From the NCBI GenBank assembly GCA_016714165.1, contig JADJNU010000001.1:1178001-1242000 (forward strand): a DNA stretch of 64,000 nt, given 5' to 3'. The notes beneath the pieces are model-generated. The model was given only the letters and a program-made list of their open reading frames with translations, was not told the DNA's origin and ran no database searches. The stretch is from Bdellovibrionales bacterium (GTDB lineage Bacteria; Bdellovibrionota; Bdellovibrionia; Bdellovibrionales; UBA1609). Made by a program: the position numbers and the translations under genes. The first letter of the stretch is position 1. Each line of letters begins with the position of its first letter. Positions 30,613-38,295 of this stretch are shown in pieces.

Positions 30613-30990
30613 TCATATTCTGAGTACAATGCTAACGATGACATAAAGAAAGCTGAGGATTCCAAAAACCACCCACGTGTTTCTCTGGCGGTCCACTGTG
30701 ACCTCGAAACTGTTCACCGACACATTTTCCAGAAAATATCCAATCGAACGATCATACTGAAAAATACTGGAAACGTAAATGCACAAAAATGTAGCGTCAA
30801 AGATACCGGCCGTTACATGCTCAACACCCAAATACGCACCATAGGCCAACCTGCCAACCACTATGAGGATTAACATCCCCATAATTAGCCGAATCCAAAA
30901 ACGAATCTGCACCATACCTTCTCTGACCCTTGAATCCGAAAATCGCTCAATAATGCGGCGATCTCGATGTAGGTTTCGACGATCTGACAT
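30613..30990 (-). CDS. Small three-helix membrane protein
   Basis: 125 residues. A basic N-terminus (RRNLHRDRRIIER) leads to about three hydrophobic segments (30-50, 62-78, 103-124). The family is not recognised. GGAGAG precedes the ATG. It lies between the vWA lipoprotein and the cytochrome gene on the same strand. Confidence 0.6.
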   Translation of the reverse strand: MSDRRNLHRDRRIIERFSDSRVREGMVQIRFWIRLIMGMLILIVVGRLAYGAYLGVEHVTAGIFDATFLCIYVSSIFQYDRSIGYFLENVSVNSFEVTVDRQRNTWVVFGILSFLYVIVSIVLRI

Positions 30991-31099
30991 TTTGACTCTC
31001 CTTACCGGCGAGTCTCAATTTTAAGCAAATATGTCTCAAATAGTCAGTAAAGATTCCACCAGTGGCCGGTGGAATCCCGTAACTGGACCAAAGAAGTGG

Positions 31100-32521
31100 T
31101 TATCGCAAAGTACGAAATGCGATGGGACCGCTAAAAGAAGGATCTCCTTCTATGGCAGAAAATACTCTGATTGAATAAAGGGTGTTGGCCGCCAACCCAC
31201 TGAGCGCAACTGTATGATTAAGAACGCCTGTTACGATCACTGGCGTCTTCCATTTTTGACCAGTGAGACTTTCTGTCACTTCAACCTGCGAGGACGAGAA
31301 CAAATCTGTTGTCCATGTCACTTGGGCAGAAACTGAGGTGATGTTCTCAACCTTCACTTTGGTGATGACGACTGGAATGGTTTCTGGGTTTTGGCTCGGC
31401 TTCAAACAGTAACTGATATACACTTCTGAGTTCTCAAGCCCTGCATACCCAGTCAAATGCAGCTCTGAAACCAGAGGCTCAAATTTAAAGGGAACCCCAA
31501 TCCCATCAACCTCAGCCTGAATTGTGTTTTCATCAATTTCGCGACCTCGATTATCCAACGGATATTCCGTGATTAAGTTCAATTTTTTGGTCACTAAACT
31601 TCCGATCTGGGCCAATCCCTCATACACACGGCCTCCAGCAAGATCCACCATCAAACCATTGTTGGCCCTGATAATGTCAGTGTAACCATATGCAATTTCA
31701 TTTTCGCCGTCGGCAGGAAATTTTGATTCCTCGAAGTAGATAATGCCAGACACAAGCAAAGGACGCTGCCCCTGGTGATCTCGAATTTTCAAATAGGTAC
31801 TCTCTGGAGTGAGTTGTTGGCAATATTTGTTAAAAGCAGGTATTTCTTTGCGGTCTGGATCATAGACGGGAGTTACGCCCTCCGGATAGCGAGCACAAAT
31901 ATCGTTCTCATCAGCAACAAAGACGAGGGACAAAGCAGCATCTTCTCTAAAGAAACCAAGCCCCTTAGACTCAACTAACTTATCGGAATCCAAAGCTCGC
32001 GACAAAGAATAAAGACCAACTTCTCCACCATCCGTTTCGTTCTCTGTGGCGACATTTGCCATTCGCTGACGAAGAATTGCGCGGATATCAGACAAAGCCA
32101 TCGTCTCGGTATCAAGGACAAAAGGTCCCACCTCATTGTAACGATAAAGCTTTCCCGACCAAGCACCAGCGTGCGCCAACATGATTCCGATTCTCACATT
32201 CGCATCCGAAGGCAAGGCCCCCACAAAGGCATCTACTCCATCTCCGATAGCTGTCCGCTCTACACTCAATGAGCCCGATGTATCAACCATAAACAACACA
32301 TCAATATTTTTAGTGATCTCAGCCTTTGGCTGATACTGAGTAAAGGAAAAACAACTGTCCGGAGGAAATTTCCGAACAAGATCTGGAGGGTTATGCTCCG
32401 GAGGCGTATTGACCGACGCATCGAGAGCCCCCTGTTCCATTTCATTTAGGGGGCACCCGGTAGAAAAAAGGACAATAGACGCAAGACAAAATAAGCCAAC
32501 CAATCCATGTAAATGTCTCAT
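31100..32521 (-). CDS. von Willebrand factor A lipoprotein with fibronectin-like C-terminus
   Basis: 473 residues. Lipobox STGC with Cys23. The vWA domain begins with DVLFMVDTSGSLS; DTSGS (residues 80-84) is the MIDAS metal site. A second conserved strand is LVFVADENDIC. The last 90 residues form a fibronectin type III-like fold (VSAQVTWTTDLFSSSQVEV, then NTLYSIRVFSA). It probably binds a protein partner at the cell surface. GAGGAG lies upstream of the ATG. Confidence 0.8.
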   Translation of the reverse strand: MRHLHGLVGLFCLASIVLFSTGCPLNEMEQGALDASVNTPPEHNPPDLVRKFPPDSCFSFTQYQPKAEITKNIDVLFMVDTSGSLSVERTAIGDGVDAFVGALPSDANVRIGIMLAHAGAWSGKLYRYNEVGPFVLDTETMALSDIRAILRQRMANVATENETDGGEVGLYSLSRALDSDKLVESKGLGFFREDAALSLVFVADENDICARYPEGVTPVYDPDRKEIPAFNKYCQQLTPESTYLKIRDHQGQRPLLVSGIIYFEESKFPADGENEIAYGYTDIIRANNGLMVDLAGGRVYEGLAQIGSLVTKKLNLITEYPLDNRGREIDENTIQAEVDGIGVPFKFEPLVSELHLTGYAGLENSEVYISYCLKPSQNPETIPVVITKVKVENITSVSAQVTWTTDLFSSSQVEVTESLTGQKWKTPVIVTGVLNHTVALSGLAANTLYSIRVFSAIEGDPSFSGPIAFRTLR

Positions 32522-32613
32522 ATTGAACTCCTCAGGACAGCAAACGTTTCAACTTTTTTCCTGATACCGGAGACAACTTACATGCAATGACTCTTCCCGG
32601 ATCCAACCATGAC

Positions 32614-32643
32614 CAGATTCAGATTCAGATTCAGATTCAGATT
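32614..32643. repeat. Hexamer tandem repeat, five copies
   Basis: The unit cagatt is repeated five times without change, about 95 bp upstream of the vWA lipoprotein start. Its position in a promoter region makes slippage-driven expression change possible. Confidence 0.9.
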
Positions 32644-32839
32644 ACAATGAAGAGTCCTTAAAATAAATTGCAAATACTTAGACATTTTTTCGAAGTTTCC
32701 CAGATTGAAACGGCCAGTGATCGCCGTTGGATCACCAATTACTTATATCTTTGAAAAACGCCCAACAATTAAACGACAAATCATTTTTAAATTTCTCTGA
32801 AAACTGACTTCTTATGATTCAGCGAACCACAATGAGAGG

Positions 32840-32865
32840 TTTTGTCTCATTTCAACGAGACAAAA
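32840..32865. other. Perfect 9-bp hairpin
   Basis: TTTTGTCTC, an 8-base loop, then GAGACAAAA. The symmetric A/T ends resemble a bidirectional terminator, but the stem is short of G/C and no separate T-run follows. It could instead be an operator palindrome for the vWA lipoprotein gene. Confidence 0.45.
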
Positions 32866-32952
32866 ATGAGATATAATGAGGCATAGAAGAGGCCGGTCGC
32901 CCTTGACGACCGACCATATTTAAAATCAATAGGCTCTTTGAAACGCTGCCGT

Positions 32953-33669
32953 CTATTTGGCAATTTCGGCGGTCTTGATGTAGTCCATTTCTGGGAACGA
33001 ATCCTTCAGGTAGCTGTTACCTCTGCTCTGAATAGCCCCCTGGTCAGGTCTTTCGCCATATGCACTGTAAAGCTTTTTAACAACGTCCATGCCTTCAACG
33101 ACTTTTGCCACGGGAGAAAAGCCCATGCCATCAAGTCGAGTGTTATCGCCCAAATTAATGAACAATTGGGTCGTTCGAGTTCCAGGGCCCGCTGTTGCAA
33201 AAGAAATGGTTCCAACTTTATTGGACTCCTTGACGGGATCGTCTTCGATATTCTTGCTCTTCCATTGCGAAGACAGTTTTGGATCTCCATGAATTCCAAA
33301 CTGAACAACAAAGCCATCAACCACTCGGAAGAACGCGATGTCTTTGAAAAAACCACTTTGAACCAATTCATAAAGACGATCAACTCCTTTCGGAGACCAA
33401 GAGCGGGTGGCCTCAATAGCGATTTTCCCTTTGGTTGTATCCAATACAATCTTGAATTTTTCAGGTGCTTGACTCACTTTTTTTTCCTTTCCAATGACCG
33501 TTTTATCCACTTTCGATCCCCCTCCAGCAGGCTTTGCAGTTTCTCCATCTGAAGTGGATTTTTTCTGCGTTTTACCCTTGTTTTCTCCTTCAGCCAAAGC
33601 CTTTCCAGCCAAAGACACAGTAAAGAACACCGCTGCGGCAGCAAGCACCGCAATATTTTGTTTTAACAT
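32953..33669 (-). CDS. Periplasmic cyclophilin-type peptidyl-prolyl isomerase
   Basis: 238 residues from the ATG at 33669, after GGGAGG. The signal peptide ends near GKALAEG. A Lys/Ser/Gly linker follows to about residue 75, then a cyclophilin domain: FKIVLDTTKGKIAIE, FFRVVDGFVVQFG, TISFATAGPGTRTTQLFINLGDN and FSPVAKVVEGMDVV. FRVV.GFV.Q and the QLFINL strand are catalytic-core signatures. It should speed proline isomerisation in exported proteins. Confidence 0.9.
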   Translation of the reverse strand: MLKQNIAVLAAAAVFFTVSLAGKALAEGENKGKTQKKSTSDGETAKPAGGGSKVDKTVIGKEKKVSQAPEKFKIVLDTTKGKIAIEATRSWSPKGVDRLYELVQSGFFKDIAFFRVVDGFVVQFGIHGDPKLSSQWKSKNIEDDPVKESNKVGTISFATAGPGTRTTQLFINLGDNTRLDGMGFSPVAKVVEGMDVVKKLYSAYGERPDQGAIQSRGNSYLKDSFPEMDYIKTAEIAK

Positions 33670-33775
33670 CCGATTCCTCCCGAAAATTTCGTTTAGAAAA
33701 TACCTGTTGTGCGACACTTCTCTTCACTAACATTGGAGCGCATCGTCATTCAAGGAAGTGTCTCGATTGATAGCG

Positions 33776-33804
33776 TTGAGTCCCAAACCATGCAAGGCTA
33801 GGAT
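33776..33804 (+). promoter_or_regulatory. Possible sigma-70 promoter for the patatin gene
   Basis: TTGAGT, 17 bp, then TAGGAT, placed 36 bp before the patatin ATG. Both boxes match the vegetative consensus at four of six bases and the spacing is optimal. The call rests on pattern only. Confidence 0.35.
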
Positions 33805-33840
33805 AAGAGAGGTTCAACACAGATACAGAAAGCCACATCC

Positions 33841-35001
33841 ATGAAGACGAATGAATCAGATTCCCCCGCAAATCAGAAACGTCCAGGACTCGTCCTCTCC
33901 GGAGGAGGAGCGAGGGGAGCCTATCAAGCAGGTGTGATCCGCGCCATTTTCGAGCTCAACAAAGACTTTCGAGTTCCGGACCTCTTTAGGATCATTTCTG
34001 GAGTCAGCGCCGGAGCTATTAATGCCGCCTTCATCGCATCTCACGCTCAAGACCTTGAGTCCGCCACCGAAGGACTTTGCCAACTCTGGAGAAACCTCAA
34101 ACCCGAAGATGTCTTTTCTAATAACATTGGCACAATCGCCGTTAACGCCAGCCGAGTCATCCGCGGCCTGTCGTTTGGAGGTTTGAGCCAAAAACTCAGA
34201 CCTGACTCGATGGCCCTTCTTGATACAGGTCCCTTGCGGCAGCTGCTCGAATCTGCCATACCCTTTGCTCAAATACAGAAGAATTTGGACAATGGGCACC
34301 TGCACGCCGTCTGTCTGTCAGCAACCGATTACTCCTCCTCTCTTGGAATTACTTTTGTTCAAGGCAAAGATGACCTCGCCATGTGGAACCGATCCAGACG
34401 CCACAGCGTCCGATCCGAGCTCACACTGGATCACGTTATGGCCTCTAGTTCAATTCCAGTCTTTTTTCCTCCAGTCAAAGTGAATGGACGAGAATACGGA
34501 GATGGTTGCTTACGCAACCAGGCCCCTTTAAGCCCGGCCGTTCACCTGGGCGCCAATCGTTTGATTGTGATCGGCATCCGCGCCTCCAGGCGACTCCATT
34601 TAGAAAACACGAGCCCCATGCAGGCCACGCTTGGGCGAATCATTGGGGTCATTATCAATTCCATATTTATGGACGCCATCGAATCTGATTTAGAACGTGT
34701 CCACATCATTAACCAAGCTTTAGGACAGAATGCCTCCCCAGACGGTCCAATGGGTCTCAGGCCCGTCTACCCTTTCTATCTGCGACCTTCGGAGGACATT
34801 GCACAGATTGCGTTTAAGCACAGAGACAGACTCCCCAAGGTTTTTCGTTATCTCATGGGAGGACTGGGATCGGCTGAAGAAACCAGCGACCTTTTGAGCT
34901 TTCTCCTTTTTGATCCTCACTATTGCTCGGAACTCGTCGATCTGGGCTACCGTGATACCAAGGCTCGAACGGCCGAGCTCGCTCTGTTTCTCGGAGCTTA
35001 A
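33841..35001 (+). CDS. Patatin-like phospholipase
   Basis: 386 residues, no signal peptide. The oxyanion loop is SGGGARGAYQAG (residues 20-31), the nucleophile elbow GVSAG (GxSxG, near 60), and the catalytic Asp lies in EYGDGCLRNQAPL. This is a complete Ser/Asp lipid acyl hydrolase. The C-terminal third is helical. It probably hydrolyses membrane phospholipids or neutral lipid. Its stop overlaps the convergent E1-like gene by 4 bp. Confidence 0.9.
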   Translation: MKTNESDSPANQKRPGLVLSGGGARGAYQAGVIRAIFELNKDFRVPDLFRIISGVSAGAINAAFIASHAQDLESATEGLCQLWRNLKPEDVFSNNIGTIAVNASRVIRGLSFGGLSQKLRPDSMALLDTGPLRQLLESAIPFAQIQKNLDNGHLHAVCLSATDYSSSLGITFVQGKDDLAMWNRSRRHSVRSELTLDHVMASSSIPVFFPPVKVNGREYGDGCLRNQAPLSPAVHLGANRLIVIGIRASRRLHLENTSPMQATLGRIIGVIINSIFMDAIESDLERVHIINQALGQNASPDGPMGLRPVYPFYLRPSEDIAQIAFKHRDRLPKVFRYLMGGLGSAEETSDLLSFLLFDPHYCSELVDLGYRDTKARTAELALFLGA

Positions 35002-36257
35002 TCACTTTTTTGCGCGTAGCCGGAAAGTACATCTCTCAGTATTTTCGCGACTGCCACAACATCTTTTCTGGGCAAAGTCTGATGAATTCCGACAAAAAAA
35101 GAACGAGCGCCCATGCTGCTGACATTGGTCAGTCCATCATGCGGCAAGGCCCGGAAAGCAGGGTGATCTGCTATATTGCCACCCATTAAACTTCGAACCT
35201 CCACTCCCCTTGATTTAAGAATTCGGGCAACGTCTCGAGCATTCCCCGAATCAAGAGTAATCGGGAATACAAATGGAGATCCACCTATGCCGGGAAGCTC
35301 GTACACACGAACCCGAGGGATATCTCTGAGGCTGTTATACAAAATCTCATATCGCCACAGTCTGCTCAGCTCTTGTTTATCAAAACTCTGCAACTGAAAA
35401 CGGCCAAAGGCCGCGTTGAGTTCGCTCATCTCAAGATTGTAGCCCACTCTCTCATACCAAAAATTGTGATCCATGCCTTCCGGGGCAGTACAAAATTCAG
35501 GATCAACATGACATGTACAAGCTCGCCCCCAATGAGCTATGGAATCCGTTAAACGAAAATTTTCTAGATTATTCGATATAACAGCTCCTCCTCCGTATGC
35601 ACTGAGGTGATGGGGGTGATAAAAGGACCAGGTTGTGAAATCTCCAAATTCATGGGCCTGTCGACCGTCAATGTTCAGGTTCATAGTTTCACAAGCATCC
35701 TGAATAATTTTGATGTTATGTTCGATCGCAATTTCGGCGATTCGCTTCATATCTACAGGAAAGCCAAGAAAGTGTGTCACCACCACAACCTTTGTGTCAG
35801 CAAGAATGGCTCTTTTAAAGGCCTCGGGATCGATCGTAAATTCGCCAGGCTTAATATCCACAAGGGACACATCAAACCCTGAAACCATCAAAGAAGACAA
35901 AGTGGTTGGAAATGAAAAACCTGCAGCAATTGCATGTCCTCCTCCAGTCAATTCCCTAACTGCGGCAGCTGCAACGAGATTTGCTGAGGATCCTGAATTC
36001 ACGAGAGTCATTTGCGCTACATTGAATCTATCAGCCAGCTCCGACGCAAACAGCTTCAGATTCCTTCTATTCTCTCCCATATTGTCCTTGAGGAACCTCG
36101 CAAATCCTCGATGTCCAATCTGCCCCGTCGTAGGGTAGCGGGGCAATTGAGATGATCCCAGATTTCCTGCACAAGAAGAGCGAATCGCTTCTGAGGCATG
36201 AGTCCCAGCCGAAATTAAAACGGCCGCAATCATTATAAATTTACAAAAAAAATGCAT
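34998..36257 (-). CDS. E1-type sugar 3-dehydratase homologue (DegT family) with a signal-like N-terminus
   Basis: 419 residues. The DegT/DnrJ aspartate-aminotransferase fold is clear: LVNSGSSANLVAAAAV, IIQDACETM and YNLEMSELNAAFG. The PLP-lysine position is His216 in SFYHPHHLSAYGGG, as in the dehydratases RfbH/DdhC (E1) and ColD. Cysteines at 189, 247, 249 and 256 give C-x57-C-x-C-x6-C, nearly the [2Fe-2S] pattern of E1 (which I recall as C-x57-C-x-C-x7-C). It should thus use PMP plus an iron-sulfur cluster to remove a sugar 3-OH. Unexpectedly, residues 1-22 (KFIMIAAVLISAGTHAS) read as a Sec signal peptide. The ATG has TAGGAG at a spacing of about 10. Divergent from the radical SAM gene. Confidence 0.82.
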   Translation of the reverse strand: MHFFCKFIMIAAVLISAGTHASEAIRSSCAGNLGSSQLPRYPTTGQIGHRGFARFLKDNMGENRRNLKLFASELADRFNVAQMTLVNSGSSANLVAAAAVRELTGGGHAIAAGFSFPTTLSSLMVSGFDVSLVDIKPGEFTIDPEAFKRAILADTKVVVVTHFLGFPVDMKRIAEIAIEHNIKIIQDACETMNLNIDGRQAHEFGDFTTWSFYHPHHLSAYGGGAVISNNLENFRLTDSIAHWGRACTCHVDPEFCTAPEGMDHNFWYERVGYNLEMSELNAAFGRFQLQSFDKQELSRLWRYEILYNSLRDIPRVRVYELPGIGGSPFVFPITLDSGNARDVARILKSRGVEVRSLMGGNIADHPAFRALPHDGLTNVSSMGARSFFVGIHQTLPRKDVVAVAKILRDVLSGYAQKSD

Positions 36258-36349
36258 GTTTTACAGACTCCTAAGGTTTGATCGGGCCTATTCGAAACTG
36301 GATTGCTGCAAACTTGACTAAATGCCAAAGCACCCCTATCCAGTCCCTC
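36258..36349. promoter_or_regulatory. Short divergent intergenic region
   Basis: 92 bp between the ATG of the E1-like gene (36257) and the preferred ATG of the radical SAM gene (36350). Both genes must be driven from here. No box is clear enough to name, but shared regulation is likely from the tight head-to-head layout. Confidence 0.4.
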
Positions 36350-37831
36350 ATGAGAGACTTTCATTTCCGTCCTTTTGCCCGCCACTTCCTTGTTCTATTC
36401 TTGTTAATAGCCCTTTCTGATAAGGCATCGGCAGACCAAAAGCAAAAACAAAATAATTGCAGAGATGTCATTCAGGACGCTTCAGGCTCAAGCGAAAATC
36501 AGGATCTTGAGTCATGGATGAATTTTGTTTATCGTCACCCTCATGAATTTACGATTCAATACCCACCGCGCAGAGAGTACTTCCAGGAGAATTTTCGAAA
36601 TAGCGATCATCCCAAAGTTTCCCCTGACAGAGGGGCTCCGTGGCTCCTCTATATTCATGTGCCATTTTGCTTGAGCCGTTGCTTTTTTTGCAATTTCGCT
36701 GTTGATGTACGAAATCATCGTTCTCTTTACGAAAATTATGTGGGGGCCGTCCAGAGTGAGCTCAGGAATCTTGAGATTCAGATTGGACCAGATGGCGTCC
36801 CCGGAATTGATATTGGGGGAGGAACTCCAACCCGCCTCCCAATCGAATTCCTCGAAAAATTGCTGAATGCGTTGAAACCCTTTCAAGGAGCTTCTCAGCA
36901 TCCATTTGGGACAAGCATAGAAACCACGCCCTCAATTGCCGGAATGGAACCTGAAAAAATGGCTCTGCTCTCGTCACAAGGCGTTCGTCGCGTCAGCATG
37001 GGAATTCAAAGCTTCAACGACAAACACCTGACGGATGTCAATCGACACGCACAGATTGATATGGGAATGCTTGCCGCAAAAAATATTCACGATTTGCCGT
37101 TCAAGCGCTTCAATGTTGACCTTATTTTTGGTTTACCAAATCAATCTGAACCTGATTGGGAGGAAGACCTCCAACAAGTTATCAAGTTGAATCCAGATTC
37201 AATTACAACCTACGACTGCTTGTACCGTGGGAAAGGGCGAGCATTAACAAAAAAGACGCCCTGTTTGCCATCGCTTGATGACTATGGTCGTCTCTACGAT
37301 GTTGGATACAATTTTCTCTTAAAACACGGATATTATGCTCCATATGGCTCCGTGAATTTTTCTCGATATCCAGACGAAACGGGAACAAGCGCCTATTTTG
37401 AAGGTCGACTTCTGGATGGACTCCCCTATGTTGGCGTTGGCAATTACGCTTCCAGCTGGCTGGGAGACACATGGTATTTCAAGGTTAAGAAGCTTGATCA
37501 ATACATCGCTTTGGCAAGAGAAAATCAATCCTTGGTTGGCGATGTTTACACTCTGCCCAAAGAGGAATTGTATGCAAAGTACATATTGTTCTCCTTGAAC
37601 TACGGGATCATTGACGAAAAAAAATTTTATAAACGATTTGGAGTGGAGTTTTCAAAAATTTTTGAGCGGGAACTTGAGTATGCAATTGAAAAGAAATGGC
37701 TCGTCAAACAGGCTGGATTTTTATGGACAATTCCATACGGACAGTTCAGGAACATAAACTACGTTCGCAGTCTCTTTTACTCAAGAGAAGCCAAGCACTG
37801 GCTCATGCGACTTCATGGCCATGGACCCTGA
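36350..37831 (+). CDS. HemN/HemW-like radical SAM protein with a signal-like N-terminus
   Basis: 493 residues from the ATG at 36350. Residues 1-28 (basic start, LVLFLLIAL core, then SDKASA-D) look like a signal peptide with an AxA cleavage site. The radical SAM cluster site is C107-x3-C111-x2-C114 in HVPFCLSRCFFC. Then come GGGTPTRLP and SIETTPS (SAM and partner loops), VSMGIQSFND, FNVDLIFGLP and a HemN-type C-terminal domain with VGVGNYASSW. It is closest to coproporphyrinogen dehydrogenase-like proteins; the reaction is not known and authentic HemN/HemW are cytoplasmic. A TTG at 36278 could extend the N-terminus by 24 residues and hide the signal. The pairing with the E1-like gene suggests one pathway. 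Confidence 0.8.
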   Translation: MRDFHFRPFARHFLVLFLLIALSDKASADQKQKQNNCRDVIQDASGSSENQDLESWMNFVYRHPHEFTIQYPPRREYFQENFRNSDHPKVSPDRGAPWLLYIHVPFCLSRCFFCNFAVDVRNHRSLYENYVGAVQSELRNLEIQIGPDGVPGIDIGGGTPTRLPIEFLEKLLNALKPFQGASQHPFGTSIETTPSIAGMEPEKMALLSSQGVRRVSMGIQSFNDKHLTDVNRHAQIDMGMLAAKNIHDLPFKRFNVDLIFGLPNQSEPDWEEDLQQVIKLNPDSITTYDCLYRGKGRALTKKTPCLPSLDDYGRLYDVGYNFLLKHGYYAPYGSVNFSRYPDETGTSAYFEGRLLDGLPYVGVGNYASSWLGDTWYFKVKKLDQYIALARENQSLVGDVYTLPKEELYAKYILFSLNYGIIDEKKFYKRFGVEFSKIFERELEYAIEKKWLVKQAGFLWTIPYGQFRNINYVRSLFYSREAKHWLMRLHGHGP

Positions 37832-37887
37832 GTTTACTAACATCTCTAACCGCCAAAAAACCTGATGGATTGAGCGCTGATACATAA

Positions 37888-37910
37888 GCCGTCATATTAC
37901 GGCGTTTTTT
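37888..37910 (+). terminator. Rho-independent terminator of the radical SAM gene
   Basis: GCCGT, six-base loop, ACGGC, then G and six T. The hairpin begins 56 bp after the stop codon. Confidence 0.8.
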
Positions 37911-37972
37911 GTTGCCTTACCAACCTAGAATCCTTATTCGACGTTGAGGTGGCATTTATGAGAAGCACTGGC

Positions 37973-37991
37973 CCGGCCTAAGTCAGGCCGG
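37973..37991. other. GC-rich hairpin
   Basis: CCGGCCT, five-base loop, AGGCCGG: a perfect 7-bp stem with no T-run. It lies between the terminator and the duplicated gene tails; role unknown. Confidence 0.5.
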
Positions 37992-38092
37992 CGGGGTTCT
38001 ATCCAATAACTGAATTGGCTTCCATAATTGCTTCTCATCCCTTGGAAACTTTCAGGCTGTGGAAAAAACGCTGTCGCTCCTAAAGAGTATTG

Positions 38093-38233
38093 TTAGATTA
38101 TTCGATAGTCCTTCAAGCCACGAAATGCATTCTGAGGAATGGCTTTGGTTATGACAATGGCGGGCACGGCCAGCAAAATACCTGCCAGCACAAATAGCAT
38201 CGCTCCTCCCATAATACCCAAAATATCCACCAG
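38093..38233 (-). pseudogene. Remnant: 3' end of a second AI-2E-type transporter gene
   Basis: The minus strand encodes 45 codons and a stop whose product matches the C-terminus of the intact transporter at 39630-40985: 38 of 45 residues are identical by eye, including LAVPAIVITK and FRGLKDYRII. The DNA is more diverged, mostly at silent sites. No start and no upstream part of the gene remain. It is the tail of a lost paralogue, or the product of an old duplication cut off by a rearrangement at 38233. Confidence 0.85.
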
Positions 38234-38235
38234 TT

Positions 38236-38277
38236 GACAGTTCAGGAACATTAACTACGTTCGCAGTCTCTTTTACT
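38236..38277 (+). repeat. Duplicate of the radical SAM gene tail
   Basis: 42 bp nearly identical to 37740-37781 inside the radical SAM gene (one mismatch), in direct orientation. It starts 2 bp after the transporter remnant ends. The near-perfect match points to a recent copy event. Confidence 0.9.
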
Positions 38278-38295
38278 ATCGATGTATCATGTTTC

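Larger units (their letters stand above)
32522..32952. other. Intergenic region with hexamer repeat and hairpins
   Basis: 431 bp between the start of the vWA lipoprotein gene and the stop of the cyclophilin gene. It holds the hexamer repeat and the perfect hairpin listed separately. A second, weaker GC-rich hairpin (CGGTCG pairing with CGACCG, near 32894-32912) lies 40 bp after the cyclophilin stop and might end its transcript. No gene was seen. Confidence 0.5.
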
